Of a stretch of DNA of 14,136 nt, positions 1 to 7,903 are shown in pieces. Location of the stretch: NCBI GenBank assembly GCA_017694145.1, contig JADINF010000122.1, positions 1 to 14,136 of the forward strand, in the 5' to 3' direction. The notes under the pieces are model-generated. The model was not told the origin of the DNA. It searched no databases and saw only the letters and a list, made by a program, of their open reading frames with translations. How positions within the stretch are numbered: the first letter of the stretch is position 1; the number at the start of each line of letters is the position of its first letter. Made by a program: the position numbers and the translations under genes. Source of the DNA: Candidatus Stercoripulliclostridium pullicola (GTDB lineage Bacteria > Bacillota > Clostridia > Christensenellales > DTU072).

Positions 1-1
1 C

Positions 2-634
2 CGCATGTCGCGTTTTTCACCCGCGCCTTACGTAGCCCGCGCCGACGGCGAGCGCGCCGCGCGCCCTCTTACGACAGACGACGCGGAAGCCGCCTACGCG
101 CTTTATTCCGAATATACCGCGAGCGTTCCCGCAGCCCGAGTACGCTCTCGCGAAGAGTTCTTCAAAGCCTTCAGGCAGTTACTTATCGACGACGGTTCGG
201 GTTACCTTATTTTACATAACGGTATCCCTAAAGCATATTTTTTGATAGAAGAAAACGAGGTCACGGAAGCGGTCGCAAGCATACCGGACGCCTTCAGCGG
301 CGTAGCGGAATGTCTTAAGTTCGACATGCCTTTGCACGATTCGCTGGGCGACGCGTATTCCATGGCTAAAGTCCTTAACCTACGTAATTTGTTCCTACTC
401 CTCCCCTTGAGGGGAGTTACTGTAAACGCGCGCTTCGGATACGGCGGTAAGACGTACGAACTTAATATTGAAAAAGGCGATCTCGTATCGCTCGAAGAGG
501 TAACCGGCGAAGGATACGAAGTCGGCGCTTCGGAGCTTATCGAAATCGCGCTGGGAGGCGGTATCCGCCTGAGGGGAAATCCCCTGTCGGAAGTTTTCCC
601 GGAATACAATCTCGTAATGTTCGAGAAATACTGA
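2..634 (+). CDS. Eis-like GNAT family N-acetyltransferase, C-terminal part (cut by window start)
   Basis: The frame is open to the left edge (the codon before the first ATG at position 5 is an Arg codon), so this is most likely the C-terminal ~210 residues of a protein of about 390-420 residues. Counting from the ATG, residues ~18-100 (beginning ARPLTTDDAEAAYALY) resemble the second GNAT domain of Eis-type acetyltransferases, which use acetyl-CoA. Residues ~105-209 resemble the sterol-carrier-protein-2-like domain that closes this family (NLFLLLPLRGVTVNARFGYG, then an Asn-Ile strand and GYEVGASELIEIALGGG). The chain ends in an aromatic residue (FEKY), and family members use the C-terminal carboxylate near the active site. 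The substrate cannot be told: the family includes aminoglycoside and peptide/protein acetylators. The alkaline phosphatase gene begins 16 bases downstream and is probably co-transcribed. The family call rests on recalled pattern, without alignment. Confidence 0.6.
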   Translation, partial: RMSRFSPAPYVARADGERAARPLTTDDAEAAYALYSEYTASVPAARVRSREEFFKAFRQLLIDDGSGYLILHNGIPKAYFLIEENEVTEAVASIPDAFSGVAECLKFDMPLHDSLGDAYSMAKVLNLRNLFLLLPLRGVTVNARFGYGGKTYELNIEKGDLVSLEEVTGEGYEVGASELIEIALGGGIRLRGNPLSEVFPEYNLVMFEKY

Positions 635-637
635 CAC

Positions 638-643
638 AAGGAG
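638..643 (+). promoter_or_regulatory. Ribosome binding site of the alkaline phosphatase gene
   Basis: AAGGAG lies 7 bases before the ATG at 651 and directly after the stop of the upstream acetyltransferase gene (632-634). It supports the chosen start and suggests translation from a shared mRNA. Confidence 0.75.
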
Positions 644-650
644 CAGACCG

Positions 651-1862
651 ATGAAACAAGTCGATCAGAAAAAACAAAAGAAGGTATTATGGATAACGAT
701 AGCCGTGATACTGTGCGTGTGCATCGTCGCGAGCGCGATACTGTTTTCAATATATTACGTTGATTCCAGCGTCAAGCCGCAGGTAGACGACAACGCCAAA
801 AACGTCATACTTCTCATAGGCGACGGAATGGGCGAAGAGCATATCAAAGCGGGAGAGCTGTACGAAGGTTCCCTGCTCACGATGCAGAAATTCCCCACGC
901 AGGGAGAGGTCGTGACGCGCTCGCTCACTCCTCCTTTCACCGATTCGGCGGCGGCAGCCACCGCGATGGCAACGGGATACAAGACTTATAACAGCCGTAT
1001 AAGCTATAAGGACGGCAAAAATCTCACCACTATCGCGGAAGAAGCTATGGCGGCGGGCAAAAAGGTAGGCGTGGTCGCCACCAAGAGCATCACCGACGCC
1101 ACCCCCGCGGCATTCCTCGCTCACGCCAAAGACCGCGACATGTCCGACGAGATAGCGGAGCAGATGCTCGTAAGCGGCGTAGACGTGCTTTTCGGTCTTA
1201 ACGACGATTCCATGCGCAAGCTTGCCTCCGAGATACCTACCTCGACGCGCGATTATTGCACGAGTTTCGAGGAAATAGCGTCCTCTTCCGCAGAGCAGAT
1301 CGTAGGTCTTTTCGACGAAGCGATCCCCACTCTCGGCGCGAATACCCTCTCCTATCTTACCGAAAAAGCGCTCGACGTTCTCTCGAAAAACAACGATAAC
1401 GGCTTCTTCCTTATGGTCGAAGGCTCGAAGATCGATTCTTACAGCCACGACAACGATATGGAAGGAATGTTGCGCGAACTGAGAGCTTTCGACGAGGCGG
1501 TTTCAACCGCGAAAAGCTGGGCGTCCAAGAACGGCGACACGGCGGTCATAGTGGTGGCGGATCACGAGACGGGAAACCTCACGATACCCGACGACGCGAC
1601 GATGGAAGACCTTATCGACTACGAGAAGAGCGATAACTGGTTCAAATCCACTACGCACACCAACTCCAACGTCAGATATTTCATATATAACGTAGGTTCC
1701 GAGCCCGTATACGGCGACGTGCCCACGGGCGAATTCGACGACCAGGGCAATCAGATCTACGTCAACGCCATAACTTCCTATAAAGAGGACACGCTCAAGG
1801 ATTTTCCGGAGAAGATCGACAACACCGATATTTACCGGCTTATCAAACAGCTTCTGTTCTGA
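651..1862 (+). CDS. Membrane-anchored alkaline phosphatase (PhoA family)
   Basis: A 403-residue phosphomonoesterase that hydrolyses phosphate esters with two Zn and one Mg ion. A basic N-terminus followed by one hydrophobic helix (residues ~12-37), with no lipobox or obvious signal peptidase site, suggests an N-terminally anchored enzyme facing outside. The family motifs are in order: metal ligand D58 in LLIGDGM; phosphorylated nucleophile S99 in FTDSAAAATAMATGYKT; D149/T151 in TDATPAAF and the phosphate-binding Arg162; E257, D262 and H266 in VEGSKIDSYSH; D304 and H305 in ADHETGN; and H336 in TTHTNS. All catalytic positions are present, so it should be active. It is shorter than E. coli PhoA (471 residues including the signal), as many Gram-positive members are. 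The position matching E. coli Lys328 is Ser263 (see findings). No Pho box could be assigned. It lies 16 bases after an acetyltransferase gene and 59 before an acyl-CoA synthetase gene. Confidence 0.93.
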   Translation: MKQVDQKKQKKVLWITIAVILCVCIVASAILFSIYYVDSSVKPQVDDNAKNVILLIGDGMGEEHIKAGELYEGSLLTMQKFPTQGEVVTRSLTPPFTDSAAAATAMATGYKTYNSRISYKDGKNLTTIAEEAMAAGKKVGVVATKSITDATPAAFLAHAKDRDMSDEIAEQMLVSGVDVLFGLNDDSMRKLASEIPTSTRDYCTSFEEIASSSAEQIVGLFDEAIPTLGANTLSYLTEKALDVLSKNNDNGFFLMVEGSKIDSYSHDNDMEGMLRELRAFDEAVSTAKSWASKNGDTAVIVVADHETGNLTIPDDATMEDLIDYEKSDNWFKSTTHTNSNVRYFIYNVGSEPVYGDVPTGEFDDQGNQIYVNAITSYKEDTLKDFPEKIDNTDIYRLIKQLLF

Positions 1863-1921
1863 GGAAGCCAACTTTCAACAAATTAAATGCTGCAGAGAAT
1901 AATAAGGAAAGGTCAAATAAT
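1863..1921 (+). other. AT-rich 59-base spacer with ribosome binding site
   Basis: The gap between the alkaline phosphatase and acyl-CoA synthetase genes is clearly more AT-rich than its flanks. It holds AAGGAAAGG (1904-1912), 9 bases before the ATG at 1922. I see no hairpin with a T-run, so read-through from the phosphatase gene is plausible. No convincing -35/-10 pair was found. Confidence 0.5.
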
Positions 1922-3595
1922 ATGGAAAAATTGATGAATATCACGGTAGGCGAAATGCTGAACAACATAGCGAAAAAATATCCTACCAAACTGGCTGTAA
2001 AATATATAGAAGTCAATTATACTCGTACCTATTACGAATTCAACAAAGAAGTGGACAAATACGCCAAAGGTCTGCTCGGAATGGGTATACGCAAAGGCGA
2101 TCACGTGGCGGTATGGGCGACAAACTATCCCGAATGGCTGATACTGTTTTTCGCGACTGCAAGAATCGGCGCGGTGCTCGTGACGGTCAACACCAACTAT
2201 AAGGAAGCGGAACTCGAATACCTCTTGTCCAACTCCGACAGCAAGGCGCTGTTCATCTGCGACGGTATCAAGGATATCGACTGCGAGAAAATAATTTATT
2301 CGGTATGTCCCGAACTCAAGAAGTGCAAGCCGGGCGAGCTGAACAACGAAAGACTGCCCTTCCTGAAATACGTAATTTCCTTCGACAACTGGTACGAAGG
2401 AATGTATAACTGGTCGCAGATCCCCTATTTCGGCGTATTGGTGAGCAACGAGGAATACAACGCGGTCAAGCATTCGCTCGATCCCGACGACGTGGTCAAC
2501 ATGCAGTACACTTCGGGCACGACGGGCTTCCCGAAAGGCGTTATGCTTACGCACAACAACATCGTGAACAACGGTATGGCTATCGGCGACTGCATGAAGT
2601 TCACGACGAAAGACAAGCTTTGCATTCCCGTGCCCTTCTTCCACTGCTTCGGAATGGTACTTGCGATAATGGCTTCCGTCACGCACGGCGCGGCAATGGT
2701 ACCGCTTCTGTGGTACACGCCCATGAAGGTCATGCACGCGGTGGAATACGAAAAATGCACCGCCGTACACGGCGTTCCGACGATGTATATAAGAATGCTC
2801 GAACACCGCGATTTCTCGCGTTACGATTTCTCCTCGCTCCGCACGGGCATAATGGCTGGTTCCCCCTGCCCCGTCAAGGTCATGCAGGACGTTATCGACA
2901 AGATGAACATGAAAGAGATAACGATCACTTACGGACAGACCGAAGCGAGCCCCGCCTGCACCATGACGACGGTGGACGACAGCATAGAGAAACGCGTGGC
3001 TACCGTAGGTAAAGAGCTTCCGTTCATGGAAACCAAGATCGTCGATCCCGAAACGGGAGAAGATCTCCCCAACGGTCAACCCGGCGAATTCGTGGTACGC
3101 GGCTACAACGTGATGAAGGGCTACTACAAGATGCCCGAAGCTACCGCAGCCGCCATCGACAAGGACGGCTGGCTCCACACCGGCGACATCGCCATCAAAG
3201 ACGACGACGGCTACTACCGCATCACCGGTCGTATCAAGGATATGATCATCCGCGGCGGCGAAAACATCTTCCCGAAAGAGATCGAGGACTTCATCTACAC
3301 TCATCCGGACGTGGTCGACGTACAGATCGTCGCGGTGCCTTCCGAGAAATACGGCGAAGAAGCCTACGCTTTCGTCATCAAGCGCGAAGGAAGCAAAGTC
3401 ACCCCGAAGGACATACAGGCATACGTCGCCAACAATATGGCTCGCCATAAAGTGCCCTCCTACGTCGAATTCATCGACAAGATGCCCATGACCGCGAGCG
3501 GCAAGATACAGAAATTCGTGCTCCGCGATATGGCGAAAGAGCACTTGAACGTCAAAGGCGACGACTTCGTGTACGTAGACGGAGAACAAAACTAA
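1922..3595 (+). CDS. AMP-forming fatty acyl-CoA synthetase (ANL superfamily)
   Basis: A 557-residue soluble enzyme that activates a carboxylic acid, most likely a medium- or long-chain fatty acid, first as acyl-AMP and then as acyl-CoA. The ANL motifs are complete and in order: the P-loop-like YTSGTTGFPKGVMLTH at residues 196-211; the PFFHCFG segment at 238-244; YGQTE at 337-341; WLHTGD at 417-422, whose Asp binds the ribose; the hinge and GRIKDMIIRGGENIFPKEIE at 436-455; and the catalytic lysine K528 in TASGKIQK. The N-terminal domain spans roughly 1-430 and the mobile C-terminal domain 436-545. The length is normal for the FadD/YngI type. Substrate chain length cannot be read from sequence. 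The start is backed by AAGGAAAGG 9 bases upstream; a second ATG four codons in is less well placed. The gene is followed by a terminator and a convergent operon, so it ends its transcription unit. Confidence 0.9.
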   Translation: MEKLMNITVGEMLNNIAKKYPTKLAVKYIEVNYTRTYYEFNKEVDKYAKGLLGMGIRKGDHVAVWATNYPEWLILFFATARIGAVLVTVNTNYKEAELEYLLSNSDSKALFICDGIKDIDCEKIIYSVCPELKKCKPGELNNERLPFLKYVISFDNWYEGMYNWSQIPYFGVLVSNEEYNAVKHSLDPDDVVNMQYTSGTTGFPKGVMLTHNNIVNNGMAIGDCMKFTTKDKLCIPVPFFHCFGMVLAIMASVTHGAAMVPLLWYTPMKVMHAVEYEKCTAVHGVPTMYIRMLEHRDFSRYDFSSLRTGIMAGSPCPVKVMQDVIDKMNMKEITITYGQTEASPACTMTTVDDSIEKRVATVGKELPFMETKIVDPETGEDLPNGQPGEFVVRGYNVMKGYYKMPEATAAAIDKDGWLHTGDIAIKDDDGYYRITGRIKDMIIRGGENIFPKEIEDFIYTHPDVVDVQIVAVPSEKYGEEAYAFVIKREGSKVTPKDIQAYVANNMARHKVPSYVEFIDKMPMTASGKIQKFVLRDMAKEHLNVKGDDFVYVDGEQN

Positions 3596-3604
3596 AATGC
3601 ATTA

Positions 3605-3637
3605 TCGGGTTCCGTAACAGCGTCTACGGTTGCCCGA
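3605..3637. repeat. Imperfect inverted repeat downstream of the acyl-CoA synthetase gene
   Basis: TCGGG (3605-3609) pairs with CCCGA (3633-3637) and CCGTA (3612-3616) pairs with TACGG (3625-3629), leaving a small internal loop (TT against TTG) and an 8-base apical loop. It begins 9 bases after the stop codon. It is followed by an A-rich rather than a T-rich stretch, so it is not a classical terminator on the plus strand. It may protect the 3' end of the mRNA. Confidence 0.4.
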
Positions 3638-3655
3638 AAAGAAAAAAATCCGTTC

Positions 3656-3684
3656 AAAAAAAGCGTTCCGCAAGGAACGCTTTT
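3656..3684. terminator. Bidirectional intrinsic terminator between convergent transcription units
   Basis: A perfect stem of AAAAGCGTTCC (3659-3669) with GGAACGCTTTT (3674-3684) around a GCAA loop. On the minus strand the GC-rich stem runs into seven consecutive T residues (complement of 3656-3662), a strong terminator for the glycogen operon, whose last gene stops at 3713. On the plus strand only four T residues follow and they belong to the stem, so termination of the acyl-CoA synthetase transcript there should be weaker. Confidence 0.85.
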
Positions 3685-3712
3685 CGATTATCGCGAAACG
3701 TTAGCCGTAACT

Positions 3713-5419
3713 TCAGTAGTTCTTGATAACGTCGTAACTCTCTTCTATCGGGTTCACGACCAGGGTATATCTGCCGCGCATGAGGCGCAACTCGCTTCCC
3801 CTTCTCTCCAGCGAAAATTCCTCCGAAAATTCGCGGTGTATCGCGCCGAGATAGCGGTAATGCGCAAGGAGCTCGTTATCCTCGTAACCGTACGAATACG
3901 GACGTCTGTTGATGGGATCCTCGAAGCCCTGCATGCCTATCTCGTCGCCGTAGTATACGGTGGGAAGTCCGGGAAGGAAGTATTGCAACGCGCTCGCTAT
4001 GCGCAGGAGCCTTTTGCCTTTCGCGAGTTCGTCGGGAGTGAGCCTGTATGCGAGCCGCTCCGTCTTGGTATTGCCGGGCGCCGCGCCGGAGAGCGCGGTG
4101 AGTATCCTCACCGTATCGTGAGTCCCTAGAAGGCACATCGAGGAAGCTAGCGCTTCCTTGGGATAGTTCTCGACTATCGTCATTACCTCGTTGACGAAAT
4201 AATCGATGTTTTTGGACTTAAGCAGCCCTATTATCGCGTTGCGGAAGGGGTAATTCATAGTGCCGTCCAGTTCGTGTCCGAACAGGTAACGGCGCGCTTC
4301 TCCGTAGCTTATTTTCGTGCTCGCGTCCTCCCAGACCTCGCCTATTATGGCGATATCTCCGTGACTTTTACAGCTTACGCGCAATTTCTCTATGAATTCG
4401 GTGCTTAACTCGTCCGCGACGTCGAGCCGCCAGCCTTTTGCGCCGAGTTTTGTCCATTTTTCGATAACGCCGCCCTTGCCCGCGATGAATTTTTGGAATT
4501 CCGCGCAGTCGCGGCGCACCGTCGGCACCACCGTCACCCCCCACCAACATGTGTATTTATCGGGATATTCGGTGAATGTGTACCATTTGTAATAAGGACT
4601 TTTCTTCGACTGATACGCTCCGAGCGAAGGATAATGCCCGAATTTGTTGAAATAAATACTGTCCGCGCCCGTATGATTGAACACTCCGTCGAGAATGATG
4701 CCCATCCCCCTCTTTTCCGCCTCTTTGACGAGTTCCGCGAATTCCTCTTCCGTGCCGAAAAGCGCGTCAATCTTCATATAATCGGCAGTATCGTAGCGGT
4801 GATTGGAATGGCTCTCGAATATCGGCGAAAGATATATGGCGGTCACGCCCAGCGAAGCTATATAATCGAGACGGGATATTATCCCTTTTATATTACCGCC
4901 GTAGAAGTCGTTGGCGCGGTATACGCCGTCGTCGTCGACGACGGTGAGTTCCTCTCCCCAGTTCTTGAGATAGCCGTATAAAGGGCGTTTACCGTCCTCT
5001 ACGCGCGCGAATCTGTCCGGGAAAATGTGATATATCACTCCGCCCTTCAGCCAGTCCGCGGTCTTGAAATCCTCGTCGTACACCGTGAGTTGCCATTCGG
5101 GCAGCCAGTCGCCCGCAACGGCTACGCCGTCGGGATTGCGCCCCACGAAAATGCAACCGTCCTGCGTATAAACTTCGAAGCGGTAACGGTACAGACCGGG
5201 TTCGTCTACGGTAAAATCGAGCGTATAATATTTGTATTCGCCCGTCGTGCGCCGGTATTCCATATCGTAGCGCACCGTTTTTTCTCCGCGTAAAATCATT
5301 CCGACGCCCGTAGAACACGCCGAAACGTTGACAGGAAAGACGAGCGACACCTTCCGGCGCGTTTTCACCGCGCCGAAAGGTCGCTTATACTCGAGATTGC
5401 GAGAGTCGAATTTAAGCAT
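3713..5419 (-). CDS. Cytoplasmic GH13 alpha-amylase / neopullulanase-like glycosidase
   Basis: A 568-residue retaining alpha-glucan hydrolase without a signal peptide, expected to act inside the cell on maltodextrins or glycogen-derived limit dextrins. An N-terminal beta-rich region (~1-115) precedes the (beta/alpha)8 barrel, which starts near VIYHIFPDRF (128-137). The GH13 regions are intact: DGVFNH at 244-249 (I), GWRLDVADE with nucleophile D333 (II), IIGEVWED with acid/base E361 (III) and LLGTHDTVRIL with stabiliser D435 (IV). The WWGVTVVPTV segment (292-301) and the DFYGGNIKGI segment (171-180) recall neopullulanases and cyclomaltodextrinases. The region after the barrel is short (about 40 residues against the usual ~80). 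It is last in the glg operon, 20 bases after glgP. The start is fixed by an in-frame TAA three codons upstream and the lack of another ATG before residue 41, yet no Shine-Dalgarno is visible. Exact specificity (amylase, neopullulanase or cyclomaltodextrinase) is undetermined. Confidence 0.85.
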   Translation of the reverse strand: MLKFDSRNLEYKRPFGAVKTRRKVSLVFPVNVSACSTGVGMILRGEKTVRYDMEYRRTTGEYKYYTLDFTVDEPGLYRYRFEVYTQDGCIFVGRNPDGVAVAGDWLPEWQLTVYDEDFKTADWLKGGVIYHIFPDRFARVEDGKRPLYGYLKNWGEELTVVDDDGVYRANDFYGGNIKGIISRLDYIASLGVTAIYLSPIFESHSNHRYDTADYMKIDALFGTEEEFAELVKEAEKRGMGIILDGVFNHTGADSIYFNKFGHYPSLGAYQSKKSPYYKWYTFTEYPDKYTCWWGVTVVPTVRRDCAEFQKFIAGKGGVIEKWTKLGAKGWRLDVADELSTEFIEKLRVSCKSHGDIAIIGEVWEDASTKISYGEARRYLFGHELDGTMNYPFRNAIIGLLKSKNIDYFVNEVMTIVENYPKEALASSMCLLGTHDTVRILTALSGAAPGNTKTERLAYRLTPDELAKGKRLLRIASALQYFLPGLPTVYYGDEIGMQGFEDPINRRPYSYGYEDNELLAHYRYLGAIHREFSEEFSLERRGSELRLMRGRYTLVVNPIEESYDVIKNY

Positions 5420-5439
5420 TAAACGTTAAATTGCGAGAT

Positions 5440-7857
5440 TTATTTGACTTTTTTGATATTCCAGATACGCGACGCGTACTCCTCCACGCTTCTGTCCGCC
5501 GCGAAGAATCCCGATTTGGCTGTATTGACGAGCGACATCTTCTGGAAACGGTATTTGTCTTTGTACGTGCGATCCACGTTGTCCTGCGCTTCGACGTAGG
5601 ACGCGAAGTCCGCAAGCACCATATACGGATCCGCAGCCGAATGGCGTCCCACCGTCAGATTGTCGGCGAGTTCGGCAAACGACGTGCCCGCGATACCCGC
5701 GCGCAACATATCTATTATCTGCTTGATGCGTGCGTCCCTCGAATAATATTCGGTGGGATTGTAATTAGCGCGCAGTTTCTCCACTTCTTCCGCGAGCAGT
5801 CCGAAAATAAAGATATTTTCGTCCCCCACTCTCTCGTGGATCTCCACGTTCGCACCGTCCATCGTGCCTATCGTAACCGCGCCGTTGATCATGAACTTCA
5901 TATTGCCCGTACCGCTCGCTTCCTTACCGGCAGTTGATATCTGCTCGCTTATTTCGCTCGCGGGCATTATTATCTCGGCAAGGCTTACGCGGTAATTCTC
6001 GAGGAACACCACTTTTATTTTGTCCTTGATGCTCTTGTCGTTGTTGACCATCTGCCCGATCATATAGATAAGACGGATGATGAGCTTCGCGATATAATAA
6101 GAGCTTGCCGCTTTCGCGCCGAATATGAAGGTGCGCGGTTCGATGTCGAGATCGGGATTTTCTTTGAGACGGTTGTAGAGGTTGAGTATCTGCAGCGCGT
6201 TCAAAAGTTGCCTCTTGTACTCGTGCAACCTCTTGACCTGCACGTCGAATATCGACGAAGGATTGACGATTATGTTATTGCTCTTCGCGATATAATCGGC
6301 AAGACGCTCCTTATTCTTGAGCTTGATCTCCGCCCAACGGTCGAGAACGTCTTTATTGCCCTGATATTTCATCAGTTTTTCGAGCTCGTCCGCTTTCCTT
6401 ATGAATTTATCTCCGATAAGCTCCTTGATGAAATCGGTAAGCAAGGGGTTGGCTTCCGCAAGCCAGCGCCTGTGCGTGATACCGTTGGTAACGTTGGTGA
6501 ATTTCTCGGGCGCCACCTTGTAATAATCGGCGAACACGTCGTTCTTAAGGATGTCGCTGTGCAACGCCGAAACGCCGTTAACGGTATGCGAAGCTACGAG
6601 GCAGAGGTTCGCCATGCGAATTTCCGAATCGGAAAGAATGGCGTTCTCGCTTATGCGCTTCCAGTCGCCGGGGAATACGTTCCACAGATCCGCGCAATAT
6701 CTTTGGTTGATCTCTTTGATGATCTGGTATATGCGCGGAAGAAGGCTTTGGAAAAGCCCCTGCGGCCAGCGCTCGAGCGCTTCCTGCATGACGGTGTGGT
6801 TGGTGTAGCTGATGACCTCGGTGACCGTCTTCCATGCGTCGTCCCACGACCAGCCGTAATCGTCGAGCAGTATCCTCATAAGTTCGGGTATGCACAGCGT
6901 CGGGTGAGTGTCGTTGATGTGGATGGCGATCTTCTCCGAAAGATTGGAAAGGTCCTTATTGTATTTGAGATGCTTGTAAAGTATGGACTGTATCGAAGCG
7001 GATACGAAGAAATACTGCTGCTTGAGTCTCAGGGATTTGCCTTCGATGTGGTTGTCCGCGGGGTACAGTACCTTGCTGATCGATTCCGCCATGGCTTTGG
7101 CTTCTATGGCTTTGACGTATTCGCCGCGCGAAAACATTGCCATATCGAGTTCGACGGGAGCTTTGGCGCTCCAGAGTCTTAAGACGTTGACCGCCTCGGA
7201 GTCGTAGCCCGTGACGTTCATATCGTAAGGCACCGCCATTATAGTGGTGTGTCCTTTCTGTTCGCAGATGAGCCTGCCGTTTTCCCAGCGCTCCTCTATT
7301 CTGCCGCCGAAACGCACTTCGAAAACTTCGTCGCGCGGATTGAGCCATACGTCGCCCTGAGCGAGCCAGTTGTCGGGCATTTCCATCTGCCAGCCGTCGA
7401 CGATCTTCTGTTCGAAAATGCCGTAATCGTATCTGATACTGAATCCGCCCGCGGGATAGCCCAAAGAAGTGAGCGAATCCATATATGCCGCGGCGAGTCT
7501 TCCGAGACCGCCGTTGCCGAGCCCGGCGTCGGGCTCTATAGCCATAAGTTTGTTTATATCGAATCCGAGTTCCTTGACAGCGCTCGTAGCGGTGTCGAGA
7601 AGTCCGATGTTGTACAGATGGTTGCGCAAAGATCTTCCAAGCAGAAATTCCATAGACATATAGTATATCTGTTTGTAGCCTTTGCTACGAACTTTGCTCT
7701 TAAATTCAATTCTTTTCTGTGTTATTCTGTCCTTGACCACAAGACTCAGAGCGCGATACATCATCGTCTCGGACGCTTCATCGTAGCGCACTCCGAAAGT
7801 CTTGGCAAGTTTCAGCTCGATGAGTTCTTTCAACTCGTTCTTAGTTAAACGTGCCAT
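5440..7857 (-). CDS. glgP: Glycogen/maltodextrin phosphorylase (GT35)
   Basis: An 805-residue cytoplasmic enzyme that uses inorganic phosphate to release glucose-1-phosphate from non-reducing alpha-1,4 ends, so it drains the polymer made by its neighbours. The length matches bacterial phosphorylases (about 800-815). Landmarks are YYMSMEFLLGRSL (65-77), the glycine-rich EPDAGLGNGGLGRLAAAYMDS (from 108), NDTHPTL (315-321), TNGITHRRWL (457-466), VQVKRLHEYKRQLLN (539-553) and the pyridoxal phosphate signature EASGTGNMKFMINGA, where K654 forms the Schiff base. The short N-terminus carries no eukaryotic-type phosphorylation segment. GGAGG lies 4 bases before the ATG. The glgA stop is 46 bases upstream and the GH13 gene begins 20 bases downstream. 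Its place in a glgBCDAP set argues for glycogen phosphorylase rather than a MalP of maltodextrin uptake, though sequence alone does not exclude that. Confidence 0.96.
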   Translation of the reverse strand: MARLTKNELKELIELKLAKTFGVRYDEASETMMYRALSLVVKDRITQKRIEFKSKVRSKGYKQIYYMSMEFLLGRSLRNHLYNIGLLDTATSAVKELGFDINKLMAIEPDAGLGNGGLGRLAAAYMDSLTSLGYPAGGFSIRYDYGIFEQKIVDGWQMEMPDNWLAQGDVWLNPRDEVFEVRFGGRIEERWENGRLICEQKGHTTIMAVPYDMNVTGYDSEAVNVLRLWSAKAPVELDMAMFSRGEYVKAIEAKAMAESISKVLYPADNHIEGKSLRLKQQYFFVSASIQSILYKHLKYNKDLSNLSEKIAIHINDTHPTLCIPELMRILLDDYGWSWDDAWKTVTEVISYTNHTVMQEALERWPQGLFQSLLPRIYQIIKEINQRYCADLWNVFPGDWKRISENAILSDSEIRMANLCLVASHTVNGVSALHSDILKNDVFADYYKVAPEKFTNVTNGITHRRWLAEANPLLTDFIKELIGDKFIRKADELEKLMKYQGNKDVLDRWAEIKLKNKERLADYIAKSNNIIVNPSSIFDVQVKRLHEYKRQLLNALQILNLYNRLKENPDLDIEPRTFIFGAKAASSYYIAKLIIRLIYMIGQMVNNDKSIKDKIKVVFLENYRVSLAEIIMPASEISEQISTAGKEASGTGNMKFMINGAVTIGTMDGANVEIHERVGDENIFIFGLLAEEVEKLRANYNPTEYYSRDARIKQIIDMLRAGIAGTSFAELADNLTVGRHSAADPYMVLADFASYVEAQDNVDRTYKDKYRFQKMSLVNTAKSGFFAADRSVEEYASRIWNIKKVK

Positions 7858-7903
7858 TTATCCTCCGGAATTATATTATATCCACCCTTGCGGGTTTTAG
7901 TGA

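Noticed and set aside
1874..1903. Possible promoter (TTCAAC with AATAAT at 18-base spacing) before the acyl-CoA synthetase gene.
   Set aside because: The -35 matches consensus at only three of six positions, and the transcript would start inside the Shine-Dalgarno sequence at 1904-1912.
1913..3589. A 558-codon open frame on the minus strand lying opposite almost the whole acyl-CoA synthetase gene.
   Set aside because: It is exactly in phase with the sense codons, so it stays open only because the sense gene lacks TTA, CTA and TCA codons. Its product is rich in His, Val and Tyr with no recognisable domain, while the sense product has all ANL motifs.
6208..7182. A 324-codon plus-strand frame opposite glgP.
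   Set aside because: It is a shadow frame of a well-supported phosphorylase gene, with no ribosome binding site or recognisable motif.
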